Positions 46,631-54,765 of a DNA stretch of 64,000 nt are shown here, piece by piece (within the stretch, counting starts at the first letter, position 1; each line of letters begins with the position of its first letter). Position numbers and translations under genes: made by a program. Under the pieces are notes generated by a model. It was not told the origin of the DNA. It saw only the letters and a program-made list of their open reading frames with translations, and searched no databases. The stretch is from contig NZ_JH594596.1 of assembly GCF_000243215.1 (NCBI RefSeq), positions 1,834,892 through 1,898,891 of the forward strand. Reading direction: 5' to 3'. Source of the stretch: Odoribacter laneus YIT 12061. GTDB lineage: Bacteria; Bacteroidota; Bacteroidia; Bacteroidales; Marinifilaceae.

Positions 46631-47205
46631 CTAATCTTTGCATATTCAAAAACAAAATGAAAGCGATATCACAGCCTTATACCTCAAAAACAGCCTGCCG
46701 GCAATTACACAATGATACGGCGTACTGCCTGACCGGGATGGGTTTCCCATCATGCGGACAAATTCCGGGAACAAAGTTTTGCCTCAAAAATTGAAGCTTA
46801 TTGCATAAACGAAACTTTTTTAGACCTTTCTATAATTCATAATACAGGGGTGGAAAATTTCGCTCAAAACTTTACAAAATTTGTTGGTAAATTAACAGGT
46901 ATTCCGGTAAGTATGGGAATCGTCCCAACAAAGACATTTGCTAAAATAGCATCTATATACACAATTGGAACTTCCGTCGAATAAAAAGTATTTATACATC
47001 CCGTTCATTTTCAGAAATGCTTACAGATTACTCTGACATACAGATTTCCGTTTCAAACTTTACGGCAGCATGTTCCCGTAAATTCCGGGAACAAAATACA
47101 GCCGCAGCCCCTTTAATCGTCTTTCTTTTTACAAACCGTTTTCGCCCCAATTTGCCTCAATATTACCAAATATAGACTCCATCGAAATATTTTATTGATA
47201 CACTC
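46631..47205. other. Non-coding 0.6-kb interval next to a decayed integrase
   Basis: The segment AATTCCGGGAACAAA occurs twice (near 46759 and 47083). A 34-codon plus-strand frame from 46657 is not convincing. The right part is probably a continuation of the recombinase remnant: after its second stop, the minus frame still reads ECINKIFRW. Confidence 0.4.
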
Positions 47206-47646
47206 CTATACTTTGCGCAGATAGAGATAAAAATTCTCAATGAAAAACAAATCCACTTTATTCAAACCTATAGCCGCTACACCGTATTTTTCTTTTATAA
47301 AAGCAAACAAGCGGTTCCGCGTGAAAATATAACGACTGTATATCTTCTACGTTGCGGTTCCAGTCTCTGCCTTCAACCGGTATTCACGGTTGAAGCGATC
47401 GAAAAAGTCCAGTAAAGTCGTATTGTTTCTCCTTCCCTCCTCCTTCTTTTTCAGGGCTTTCTCATCTTTTCCCAGATAAGCATCACGTACTTTTTCCGCA
47501 GTCATATAACCGTCTTCGGAAAGCAGCCGCTGATAATATTGTATTAAAGCCTGCAAATGAGAATGTTTATAGGATGGACAATAATGGCCTGCGATCAGCC
47601 CTTCCGGGACTTCACGTGGGCATTTTACCTGCCCATAAATGGCCAT
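47206..47646 (-). pseudogene. Tyrosine recombinase (integrase) remnant with nonsense codons
   Basis: The minus frame from 47646 contains LQALIQYYQRLLSEDGYMTA and LLDFFDRFNREYRLKAETGT, which is the N-terminal core-binding region of Bacteroidales conjugative-element integrases. After a TAG at about 47346-47348 the same frame resumes KIYSRYIFTRNRLFAFIKEK, then VDLFFIENFYLYLRKV, and a second TAG at 47206-47208. The catalytic domain is not readable. It lies beside the att-like repeat at 47700, as integrase genes of tRNA-targeting elements do. Confidence 0.75.
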
Positions 47647-47699
47647 GATTTAGCCACGAATGAGAGGCACTGGATGGCTTTTAGGATAGACAGAGCAGA

Positions 47700-47796
47700 A
47701 AAGAAAAACTCCTACAACAATCTGATATTACAGGAGTTGTTCGTTTTTTACCGCCGTCTGGCGTATCTTTCCGTGATCCAGCTAGGGTTATGAACC
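47700..47796. repeat. Left att-like copy: diverged tRNA-Lys 3' end and terminator
   Basis: This 97-bp segment aligns in direct orientation with 53801-53896, where the genuine tRNA-Lys ends. Shared features are AAAGAAAAACTCCTACAA, the hairpin partner GGAGTTGT, and GTGATCC near 47773 followed by GGGTTATGAACC, which corresponds to GGGATTCGAACC of the tRNA T-arm. The two copies bracket a 6-kb island. Confidence 0.7.
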
Positions 47797-47970
47797 AAGC
47801 GTTATTTCTTCCTCAATATCAGTGCTTTCAGAATTTTTGGTTTTGCAGCCGTCACTTTTTAGCCCTTAAAAGCTGTCTGCTGTTGTCCGGTGTCTGTCTG
47901 CCAACATCTTGGGTTCAAACGTACACATTATCTTTGAATTATGCAAGTGACTGATAATGAATGTATATAA

Positions 47971-48022
47971 TTTCAGTGCAAGGTGCAAGCGCATACATAC
48001 GCACTTGTACCTTGCACTGAAA
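47971..48022. repeat. Long hairpin upstream of arsR
   Basis: TTTCAGTGCAAGGTGCAAGC (47971-47990) pairs with the complement ending at 48022, giving a stem of about 22 bp with one G-U-type and one mismatched position around a 7-nt loop. It lies between the island edge and the arsR operator. It could be a terminator that shields the operon or a mobile-element end. Confidence 0.65.
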
Positions 48023-48046
48023 AAAACATAATGAAATTTGCTATCC

Positions 48047-48080
48047 TGAATATTGTTCGTATATTTGCGAACAATATTCA
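48047..48080 (+). promoter_or_regulatory. ArsR operator overlapping the arsR promoter
   Basis: A perfect 13-bp inverted repeat, TGAATATTGTTCG (48047-48059) and CGAACAATATTCA (48068-48080), flanks the eight bases TATATTTG, which are themselves the -7 element of the promoter. ArsR bound here would occlude RNA polymerase. The arsR ATG is at 48085, so the leader is extremely short (about 10-12 nt). Confidence 0.85.
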
Positions 48081-48084
48081 AGAT

Positions 48085-48411
48085 ATGGAAGAAAAGAAAG
48101 ATTATACAGCTACGCAAGAACAGTTGGCAAGATTTGCCAAAGCATTGGGACATCCTGCCCGAATTGCCATTATGCACTTTTTGGCAAAGCAGAAAACGTG
48201 TTATTTTGGGGATATTCACGAAGAACTTCCTATTGCTAAAGCAACAGTGTCCCAACACTTGAAAGAGTTGAAAGATGCGGGGCTTATACAAGGAGAGCTG
48301 GAAACACCTAAAGTGAAATATTGTATCAACCGAGAGAATTGGCAACTAGCTCGTGAACTCTTTAAGGAATTTTTCGGGCAATGTATCTGTAAATCAGGGG
48401 AGTGTTGCTAA
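48085..48411 (+). CDS. arsR: ArsR family arsenic-responsive repressor
   Basis: From the ATG at 48085 the product has 108 residues. The winged helix-turn-helix includes KALGHPARIAIMHFLAKQKT and IAKATVSQHLKELKDAGLIQ, standard for ArsR/SmtB. The metal-binding cysteines are probably those in TCYFGDI and the C-terminal CICKSGECC. As(III) or an organoarsenical would release it from DNA. The frame opens upstream at 47983, but that start lies before the operator and promoter, so I use 48085. It heads the ars operon. Confidence 0.92.
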   Translation: MEEKKDYTATQEQLARFAKALGHPARIAIMHFLAKQKTCYFGDIHEELPIAKATVSQHLKELKDAGLIQGELETPKVKYCINRENWQLARELFKEFFGQCICKSGECC

Positions 48412-48426
48412 TAGTCCCCTTTTTTA

Positions 48427-48455
48427 ATATCAATGTTCGTTGTTTTGCGAATTAC
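48427..48455 (+). promoter_or_regulatory. Second ArsR-type operator upstream of arsE
   Basis: TGTTCG (48434-48439), eight spacer bases TTGTTTTG, then CGAA (48448-48451) repeat the half-site spacing of the main operator. The site lies about 30 nt upstream of arsE, between arsR and the rest of the operon. Confidence 0.55.
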
Positions 48456-48480
48456 GTTTAATATAATAAATTTATAAATT

Positions 48481-48711
48481 ATGGAAATTAAAGTATTAGG
48501 AACAGGCTGCGCAGGTTGTAAGACTCTGTATGCAACAGTTGAGCAAGTAGTAAAAGAATTAGCTTTGGAAGCAGTAATAACCAAAGAAGAAGATTTGATG
48601 AAGATTATGGAATACAATGTAATGACGCTTCCGGCTCTTGTCGTGGACGGTAAGGTCGTGGCAAAAGGCAAACTTTCTGTCAAAGAGGTAAAAGATCTAT
48701 TAACCAAGTAA
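48481..48711 (+). CDS. arsE: ArsE-like small thioredoxin-fold protein
   Basis: The 76-residue protein is a single thioredoxin/glutaredoxin-like domain: KVLGTGCAGCKTLYATVEQV gives the CxxC redox pair (Cys10/Cys13), and YNVMTLPALVVDGKVVAKGK carries the cis-Pro loop. In Bacteroides the arsE-arsF-arsG set reduces nitro-aromatic arsenicals and exports the amino products; the same gene order follows here. I assign ArsE on that basis. Confidence 0.8.
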   Translation: MEIKVLGTGCAGCKTLYATVEQVVKELALEAVITKEEDLMKIMEYNVMTLPALVVDGKVVAKGKLSVKEVKDLLTK

Positions 48712-48722
48712 ATCAGAGTGTG

Positions 48723-49127
48723 ATGAAACGCTTTTTATTCCTTACTATTGCTTGTTTGTTTTCTATTGGGGGAATGGCTCAGATTGCGACAGATACCTAT
48801 GTGGAAGTTCTTTATTTTCATGGAAAACAACGTTGTGTAACTTGCAAAGCCATTGAGAAACATACGAAAGAAGTAGTTAATACGGATTTGGCGGAATTGG
48901 CCAAAAATGGCAAACTTCGTTTCAAAGAAGTAGATATTTCAACTCCTGAAGGTGAAAGGCTGGCAGAAAAATATCGTGTAAGCTGGTCATCTCTTTATGT
49001 TAATAAATGGAAGAACGGCAAAGAAGAACGCAACGATATGACACGCTTCGGTTTTCAGAATGCCCGAAACAATACAGCGACATTCAAGAAAGAATTAAAA
49101 CAGAAAATCAATCAGTTGCTAAAATAA
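48723..49127 (+). CDS. arsF: ArsF family protein (nitroaromatic arsenical reduction)
   Basis: The 134-residue product starts at the ATG at 48723 (a GTG one codon earlier is possible) with a signal peptide KRFLFLTIACLFSIGGMAQ. The mature part is a thioredoxin-like domain with VLYFHGKQRCVTCKAIEKHT, a CxxC redox motif, and KYRVSWSSLYVNKW. It matches the ArsF family, partner of ArsE, in the periplasm. It starts 11 nt after arsE. Confidence 0.82.
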   Translation: MKRFLFLTIACLFSIGGMAQIATDTYVEVLYFHGKQRCVTCKAIEKHTKEVVNTDLAELAKNGKLRFKEVDISTPEGERLAEKYRVSWSSLYVNKWKNGKEERNDMTRFGFQNARNNTATFKKELKQKINQLLK

Positions 49128-49136
49128 CACAGTTTT

Positions 49137-49850
49137 ATGGAATACTTACAAACATTGTTGGATAATAGTGAAATACCTATTATTACCGCTTTTCTGCTCG
49201 GTCTGCTGACTGCTGTAAGTCCTTGCCCACTGGCTACCAACATTACCGCTATCGGATTTATCAGTAAAGATATAAATAACCGCAACCGAATATTTACAAA
49301 TGGTATTCTATACACTTTAGGGCGTGTATTGGCTTATTCTACATCAGGGGCAATACTTATTGCAATACTCCGAAAAGGTGCGGATATGTTTGCCATACAA
49401 AAAGGGATCAGCGAATGGGGAGAACTGCTGCTTGCTCCTGCTTTGATGTTGATAGGGCTGTTTATGCTATTCGGTGATAAATTGCAATTACCCAAGTTCG
49501 GATTCTCCGCTACTGAAAAGACGGAAAAACTAAAAGGCTCATGGGGCAGCTTGTTGCTGGGGATATTGTTTGCCATGGCATTTTGTCCTACCAGTGGGTT
49601 ATTCTATTTTGGTATGCTTATTCCCATGTCGGCAATGGAAAGTGAGGGGTATCTGTTACCTGTTATTTTTGCATTGGCAACAGGGCTTCCGGTTATGCTT
49701 GTTGCTTGGATTTTGGCATACAGTGTAGCAGGAATAGGAAAGTTTTATAATCGTGTGCAAACTTTTCAGAAGGGGTTTAATTATATGGTAGCTATACTGT
49801 TTATCTTGGTTGGTATTTATTATGGATTGATTAATTTGGATATAATATGA
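49137..49850 (+). CDS. arsG: ArsG family permease (aromatic arsenical efflux; CcdA-like)
   Basis: The 237-residue membrane protein has six to seven helices of the CcdA/DsbD fold: AFLLGLLTAVSPCPLATNIT near residue 17 and GILFAMAFCPTSGLFYFGML near 150 carry the paired Pro-Cys sites typical of that fold. In the Bacteroides ars operon this family member exports aminobenzyl arsenicals. It follows arsF by 9 nt and overlaps arsC by 4 nt. Confidence 0.85.
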   Translation: MEYLQTLLDNSEIPIITAFLLGLLTAVSPCPLATNITAIGFISKDINNRNRIFTNGILYTLGRVLAYSTSGAILIAILRKGADMFAIQKGISEWGELLLAPALMLIGLFMLFGDKLQLPKFGFSATEKTEKLKGSWGSLLLGILFAMAFCPTSGLFYFGMLIPMSAMESEGYLLPVIFALATGLPVMLVAWILAYSVAGIGKFYNRVQTFQKGFNYMVAILFILVGIYYGLINLDII

Positions 49851-50296
49851 AAATTTTGATTTTATGCACAGGAAATAGTTGTCGCAGTCAAATGGCGCAG
49901 GGCTTCCTGCAATCGCTTGATAAGAATATACAAGTGTTTTCAGCTGGTACACATCCGGCAGAGAAAGTTAATCCTTTGGCTGTTGAAGCAATGGCAGAAG
50001 TCGGTATTGACATAAGTAGGCATATTCCTACCAATGTAACTGCTTATTTAAGTGATACATGGGATTATGTGATAACAGTATGTGGCAGTGCCAATGAAAC
50101 ATGTCCTGCTTTTGTAGGTAATGTAGGGAAACGGTTGCATATTGGTTTTGAAGACCCCTCGGAAGCAATAGGGACAACTGACTTTATCAAAAGTGAATTT
50201 GAAAGAGTGCGTAATGAAATCAAGAATGAATTTACCAAGTTCTACATGACAGAGGTAAAAAAACAAGAACTGCCTAAATCTGCTTGTAACCGCTAA
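49847..50296 (+). CDS. arsC: Arsenate reductase, low-molecular-weight phosphatase type
   Basis: The 149-residue protein starts KILILCTGNSCRSQMAQGFL, the CX5R loop (Cys7, Arg13) of LMW phosphatase-type arsenate reductases, followed by FSAGTHPA and the DPSEA general-acid region (GFEDPSEAIGTTD). It reduces arsenate to arsenite. Two further cysteines are in VCGSANETCPAF, as in thioredoxin-coupled members. Confidence 0.92.
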   Translation: MKILILCTGNSCRSQMAQGFLQSLDKNIQVFSAGTHPAEKVNPLAVEAMAEVGIDISRHIPTNVTAYLSDTWDYVITVCGSANETCPAFVGNVGKRLHIGFEDPSEAIGTTDFIKSEFERVRNEIKNEFTKFYMTEVKKQELPKSACNR

Positions 50297-50305
50297 TTTT
50301 TCAGG

Positions 50306-50335
50306 CTGTTTGTTCGTATTATTACAAACAATAAT
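50306..50335 (+). promoter_or_regulatory. Third ArsR-type operator upstream of arsP
   Basis: TTGTTCG (50310-50316), eight spacer bases TATTATTA, then CAAACAATA (50325-50333) differs from the main operator arm by one base (CGAACAATA). It starts 10 nt after the arsC stop and ends 6 nt before arsP, where it could give arsP a separately repressed start. Confidence 0.6.
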
Positions 50336-50341
50336 AGAATT

Positions 50342-51310
50342 ATGATACAAAGATTTGCTGATTGGCTGGTGTATGACATCTTCGGCTTGGATGCTTCGAC
50401 AGCTTTAGGAGAAGCTATTAACTTCTTCTTTTATGATACGATAAAGATTTTGATATTATTATTTTTTATCAGCGTGATAATGGGCATTATTAATGCCTAT
50501 TTCCCGATAGAACGTTTGCGCAATTATTTGACCTCTCGCAAACTATATGGATTGCAATATTTCTTTGCCGCCTTATTTGGTGCTATTACCCCGTTCTGTT
50601 CCTGTTCTTCCATACCGCTGTTTATTGGATTTGTGAAAGGGGGCATTCCTTTGGGAGTAACATTTGCCTATCTGATAACCTCGCCTTTGGTGAATGAGGT
50701 TGCCGTTGCCATGTTTATCGGAACTTTTGGGCTGCGCATTACCACTATCTATGTGATTAGTGGTATTCTGTTGGGTATGGTAGGCGGATTTATTTTGGGT
50801 AAGATGAAATTGGAGTCTTATTTGAGTGATTGGGTGAAACAAATACAGCAAAATTCAACTTCCGACTCTGGAACGTGGGAAAAAGAGCATACTCCGTTTT
50901 CTAGACGATTGCCAGTTATCATGCAAGAAGCATGGGGTATTGTCAGAGGAGTGCTTCTGTATATCCTTATCGGCATTGGTATCGGTGCGTTTATGCACGG
51001 TTATGTGCCGGAAGGATTTTTTGAGCAGTATATGTCTAAGGAAAACTGGTTTGCAGTTCCTTTATCAGTTGTCTTAGCAGTTCCGATGTATGCCAATGCT
51101 GCTGGAATAGTGCCCGTGATTGAAGTTTTTGTAGCTAAGGGTATTCCCATAGGAACGGCAATCGCTTTTATGATGGCGGTAGTGGGGCTTTCACTTCCCG
51201 AAGCCACGTTGTTAAAGAAAGTAATGACATGGCGTTTGATTGGTATTTTCTTTGGGTTGATAACCTTATTTATTATTGTATTAGGTTATCTTTATAACAT
51301 TGTGTTATAA
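50342..51310 (+). CDS. arsP: ArsP-type permease (organoarsenical efflux)
   Basis: The 322-residue membrane protein has about eight to ten helices in two halves. ALFGAITPFCSCSSIPLFIG (near residue 77) is the signature of the DUF318/ArsP permeases, and VPMYANAAGIVPVIEVFVAK plus GLSLPEATLLKKVM form the matching second half. ArsP extrudes trivalent organoarsenicals such as roxarsone(III). Position directly behind arsC and its own operator support an arsenic role. Its last base overlaps the rteC remnant. Confidence 0.87.
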   Translation: MIQRFADWLVYDIFGLDASTALGEAINFFFYDTIKILILLFFISVIMGIINAYFPIERLRNYLTSRKLYGLQYFFAALFGAITPFCSCSSIPLFIGFVKGGIPLGVTFAYLITSPLVNEVAVAMFIGTFGLRITTIYVISGILLGMVGGFILGKMKLESYLSDWVKQIQQNSTSDSGTWEKEHTPFSRRLPVIMQEAWGIVRGVLLYILIGIGIGAFMHGYVPEGFFEQYMSKENWFAVPLSVVLAVPMYANAAGIVPVIEVFVAKGIPIGTAIAFMMAVVGLSLPEATLLKKVMTWRLIGIFFGLITLFIIVLGYLYNIVL

Positions 51311-52177
51311 TGCGATATATGGTGAGTATGGAATATGTAGCAATTAAAAGCTACGTTAGTAAATTACTCTTTCAGATACAGACTGAAATAAATATTTCTA
51401 ATTCTGATGAATGTATAAGGATTGACAGGGCATTACACATGATGCGTTTTATTAGGCCTTTATGTGACGAACTTAGGAAACATACAGTAAATTATCAGTT
51501 TAGGGACGAGGCGGAAGAAATCTATTTCTTTAAAGAACTAAAGCCTGAAGTGGTAAGTAAATATATGTACTACAACAAAATTTATGTCATAGAAAGTAAA
51601 TTCCCTACTGGTAGTGAGGTTGCGCAAAAAGAGTATCTGTACAATGAATTAAATAGTTTGACATTTTATTTCAGCAGGAATTTAGACTTTTATGAGTATT
51701 ACCGTTCTAAATCTACTTATTTGGATAGGTACTATTTTACTCGAAACCAAAACGATTTACGAATATGTACGGATAGTTCTCATATTGATAAAGACCCTTT
51801 TATATTAAATCGGATATGATTTTTAAATGACTAAAATTATTACTAACGAATTGTTGAAAATCTATTTGACTAACAGATTGCAGTAATTGGAGCATATTGT
51901 ACAGCGCAAAGCGGATAACGGACTGATTGTAGAAACTATTTTGCGTTGGACTGGCTCTAAAAGAGCATTGGTGGAACTGATTTATGCTTTAGAAACAAAT
52001 GGGGATTTTAATAAAGGAACAGCAACTTTAAAAGAGATTGCAGTATATTTTGAGCGTATGTTCAGTATAGATGTTGGCGCCTTATACCTCTCTTATTTAG
52101 AAATGCGAAGCCGTAAAACAAACAGAACTCGATACTTTGGAAACATTGCAAACAAGTCTGCTCCGAAGAATGGATGA
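51310..52177 (+). pseudogene. rteC: RteC-like regulator of conjugative-element excision, with frameshift and stop
   Basis: The first part (51310-51819) reads YQFRDEAEEIYFFKELKPEV, then YYNKIYVIESKFPTGSE and FYEYYRSKSTYLDRYYF, as in RteC of CTnDOT. It ends prematurely at a TGA at 51817. The continuation is in another frame (MTKIITNELLKIYLTNRLQ from 51827), is broken by a TAA at 51884-51886, and resumes with LVELIYALETNGDFNKGTAT to 52177. The joined product would be a full-length RteC of about 285 residues. RteC normally controls excision of tetracycline-inducible elements, so the host element is probably no longer mobile. Confidence 0.85.
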
Positions 52178-52235
52178 AAACGACACATGATGCGAGTTTT
52201 ATTTTCTTTTCGCAAGTAATTATACTCTTGTAATA

Positions 52236-52277
52236 AATAAACCATTCAGCATTTCAATCCATTTTGAATGGTTTATT
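52236..52277 (+). terminator. Hairpin after the rteC remnant
   Basis: AATAAACCATTCA (52236-52248) pairs with TGAATGGTTTATT (52265-52277) and is followed by GTTTTC. More inverted sequence (AATCCTGC at 52288 with GCAGGATT at 52354) lies downstream. The 160 bp up to the insertion sequence have no gene. Confidence 0.6.
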
Positions 52278-52436
52278 GTTTTCATTCAATCCTGCTATAT
52301 TGAAATCTTGCTTTCAATCAATCAAGCTATCAATATTTCAATAAAACAAGATTGCAGGATTACAAAAATAAACTCATTGGTCGGGGAACGCTCAGCGACA
52401 AAGGGCAGGACCTCCCGTCCCGACGAGCGAAAAAAC

Positions 52437-53717
52437 GATAGTGTTTCAAAAAGTGTGTATGCCTTCCCTTTTTATTCATTTCTGCAAAATTATTTATTTT
52501 TAATAAAATAGTTTTGATTCTAAAAAATTATAAATGGGGTATTTATAAATATCCGCATTCTGCGCCACTGTGCCCATCAGCAGAATGACGGCCTGTGGAT
52601 TTGGCATAGCTCCTCTCATGTTAATGACTCTTTTATAATCCCTGTTGAGTCTTTCAATCCAGTTTGTAGTGTAAATCATTCCCCTGATTTCCCTTTCATA
52701 TTTAAAGTATGTAAAGTAGAACCTGTATCTTTCATGTTGATATCTTTTCAGTGATGGATAGCTCTTCTGCCATCTTAGGATAAAGTCTTTAAAGTTTTCA
52801 AATGCCTTTTCCGGATTGATATCCCATTGATCGGGGGCACATATTTGTTTCAGCTCTTCCATGACCTGTTTCTTATCCCTTGGCTTGACTTTACCTGCAA
52901 TATTCCTTTTCAGATGAACAGTACAAAGTTGCAGATCTGCTTTTGGAAAAGTGTCTGCCAGGGCGTTTTCAATCCCGCTTAAACCATCACATACCAACAG
53001 ATCAACAACACTCACCCCTCTTTCCTTGAGGTCTTCAAATACGTCTTTCCAGTTCGTTGCGCTTTCTGTGGGAAAGTTTACCACGGTCAATACTTCCCAT
53101 GTACGGTCTTCCTTCACTACCAAAACAGTATAATAAGCTTCATTACTGACTGACTCATCCCGACGCGTGAGTACATAAGTGGCATCGAGGTATAAGATCG
53201 GATAACGAGAGTCAAGCCTACGGACAAGCCAAGCATTGACATCTTCACGGGCCGTATTCAGAAGACGGCTGACCTGGCTTTTGCTGTAATGCTTACCGTA
53301 AAATTGCTCGTAAATTTTACCCACTTGTTCCGTGGTTAAACCGCTACAATAAAGAATGCTCACTAGCTTTTGGGCCTCTTCTTCCTGATCTTTCAACACA
53401 CCGAAAAACATCGGGTAAAAATTACTGTTACGACTACGAGGGACACGTAATTCGAATATCTTACCTCCATGACAGACACGACGGCCTCGGAAACCGTTAC
53501 TCACATCAGATAAAGCTTCATTATGAAGACTTCGTTCCGAGAGCATTAAACTCTCTAAACCTTGTTTGACTAAACCCTGAAGACCGGATGCTCCATTTGT
53601 GATTTCCGAAATTATTTCCGTAATTTGTTCCTGTGTAAATTCCATAATAAGTTATTTTTGATGTGCAATTACAAAAATAATTAAACTTGGGATTTACACA
53701 CTTTTTGAAACACTATC
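52437..53717 (-). mobile_element. IS256-family insertion sequence
   Basis: Terminal inverted repeats GATAGTGTTTCAAAAAGTGT (52437-52456, continuing GTA to 52459) and its complement at 53695-53717 enclose one transposase gene. The element is about 1.28 kb. No matching target duplication is visible at the two ends. Outside the right end a second inverted repeat (ACACTATCCAC at 53710 with GTGGATAGTGT at 53746) continues the terminal sequence, suggesting insertion next to a related end. Confidence 0.85.
52500..53645 (-). CDS. IS256-family transposase
   Basis: The 381-residue protein is a DDE transposase of the MULE/IS256 group: PILYLDATYVLTRRDESVS supplies the first Asp, VVDLLVCDGLSGIENALADT the second, and YTTNWIERLNRDYKRVINMR the Glu. 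QLCTVHLKRNIAGKV is another family landmark. Length is typical and the frame is intact, so the element may be active. Start at ATG 53645. Confidence 0.95.
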   Translation of the reverse strand: MEFTQEQITEIISEITNGASGLQGLVKQGLESLMLSERSLHNEALSDVSNGFRGRRVCHGGKIFELRVPRSRNSNFYPMFFGVLKDQEEEAQKLVSILYCSGLTTEQVGKIYEQFYGKHYSKSQVSRLLNTAREDVNAWLVRRLDSRYPILYLDATYVLTRRDESVSNEAYYTVLVVKEDRTWEVLTVVNFPTESATNWKDVFEDLKERGVSVVDLLVCDGLSGIENALADTFPKADLQLCTVHLKRNIAGKVKPRDKKQVMEELKQICAPDQWDINPEKAFENFKDFILRWQKSYPSLKRYQHERYRFYFTYFKYEREIRGMIYTTNWIERLNRDYKRVINMRGAMPNPQAVILLMGTVAQNADIYKYPIYNFLESKLFY

Positions 53718-53800
53718 CACTATCGAAAAACTCTATCAGTGGATAGTGGATAGTGTGTCTTTTTGTGACCTTTTCGTGTCTTAGGTCACAGACATTATTC

Positions 53801-53896
53801 AAAGAAAAACTCCTACAATACCTTGATATTGTAGGAGTTGTACATTTACTGTCCATTTCTGTCCAGCGTTTCAGTGATCCGCCTGGGATTCGAACC
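53801..53896. repeat. Right att-like copy: tRNA-Lys 3' end and its terminator
   Basis: The segment includes the terminator of tRNA-Lys (AACTCCTACAATA at 53809 paired with TATTGTAGGAGTT up to 53840, followed on the minus strand by TTTTTC) and the tRNA 3' end. It aligns directly with 47700-47796. As the intact copy it would be the end at which the element restored the tRNA gene. Confidence 0.7.
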
Positions 53897-53947
53897 CAGG
53901 ACCCCAACATTAAAAGTGTTGTGCTCTACCTACTGAGCTAGCGAATC
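53875..53947 (-). tRNA. tRNA-Lys (anticodon TTT)
   Basis: The minus strand gives a full cloverleaf: acceptor GATTCGC pairs with GCGGATC (one T-G pair), D-arm GCTCAGTAGGTAGAGC, anticodon arm CAACACTTTTAATGTTG with anticodon TTT, and T-arm CTGGGTTCGAATCCCAG. CCA is not encoded. It is followed by a hairpin terminator and appears to serve as the integration target of the adjacent island. Confidence 0.97.
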
Positions 53948-54094
53948 GTCGTTACTTTCGGAACGCGGGTGCAAAGATAAGGGGAAATATTAAAAGTGCA
54001 AATTTTATTTTACTTTTTTTACATAGAGAAGATAGAAAAAATATTTATCAACGGGGGATGTTGGTAACTTCATGTTTTTTAGCAGATTTTTCCA

Positions 54095-54125
54095 TTGTGT
54101 GACAATTGCGTTTTTTATACATTTG
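54095..54125 (+). promoter_or_regulatory. Promoter for thymidine kinase
   Basis: TTG at 54095-54097, a 20-nt spacer and TACATTTG at 54118-54125 match the Bacteroidota consensus. The leader to the ATG at 54151 would be about 20 nt. Confidence 0.75.
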
Positions 54126-54150
54126 CCTCTACGAACCAAAGGGAAAAAGA

Positions 54151-54765
54151 ATGTTTTTGGAAAATGCCAGTAAAGCCGGTTGGATAGAAGTGATATGCGG
54201 TTCTATGTTTTCCGGGAAAACAGAAGAGTTGATCAGGCGCTTGAAACGGGCACAATTTGCCCGGCAGAAGGTGGAAATTTTCAAACCTAAAATCGACATA
54301 CGCTATTCGGAAGAAGAAGTGGTTTCGCACGACGCCAATGCGATCCGTTCTACTCCGGTGGAAAATTCGGGCAATATTCTCTTGCTTACAGGTGATGTGG
54401 ATGTAGTCGGTATCGACGAAGCCCAGTTTTTCGATGCCAATATCGTAGAAGTATGCCAAAAGCTGGCAAACAACGGTATACGGGTGATCGTCGCCGGACT
54501 GGATATGGATTTTCTGGGAAAACCTTTTGGACCTATGCCCCAGTTGATGGCTATCGCAGAATATGTCAGTAAAGTACATGCAATATGTGTCCATTGCGGA
54601 AACCTGGCCCACCACTCCCACCGGTTAGCAGACAACGACCGCCTGGTCGTACTGGGCGAAAAAGATATCTACGAACCCCTCTGCCGTCATTGTTTCAACC
54701 AAGCTAAAATAAACGAAAGCAAAAAAACTGAGCCAGAAAAGAAAGATCTAGTCTTCAAAAATTAA
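54151..54765 (+). CDS. tdk: Thymidine kinase, type II
   Basis: From the ATG at 54151 (after AGGGAAAAAG-like sequence) the product has 204 residues. The P-loop is [20 protein letters not shown], the Walker B-like region [11 protein letters not shown], and zinc ligands are CVHCGNLA and PLCRHCFN. It phosphorylates thymidine for salvage. The frame opens 15 codons earlier inside the promoter, which I reject. The 3' end overlaps the convergent YigZ gene by 18 nt. Confidence 0.95.
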   Translation: MFLENASKAGWIEVICGSMFSGKTEELIRRLKRAQFARQKVEIFKPKIDIRYSEEEVVSHDANAIRSTPVENSGNILLLTGDVDVVGIDEAQFFDANIVEVCQKLANNGIRVIVAGLDMDFLGKPFGPMPQLMAIAEYVSKVHAICVHCGNLAHHSHRLADNDRLVVLGEKDIYEPLCRHCFNQAKINESKKTEPEKKDLVFKN

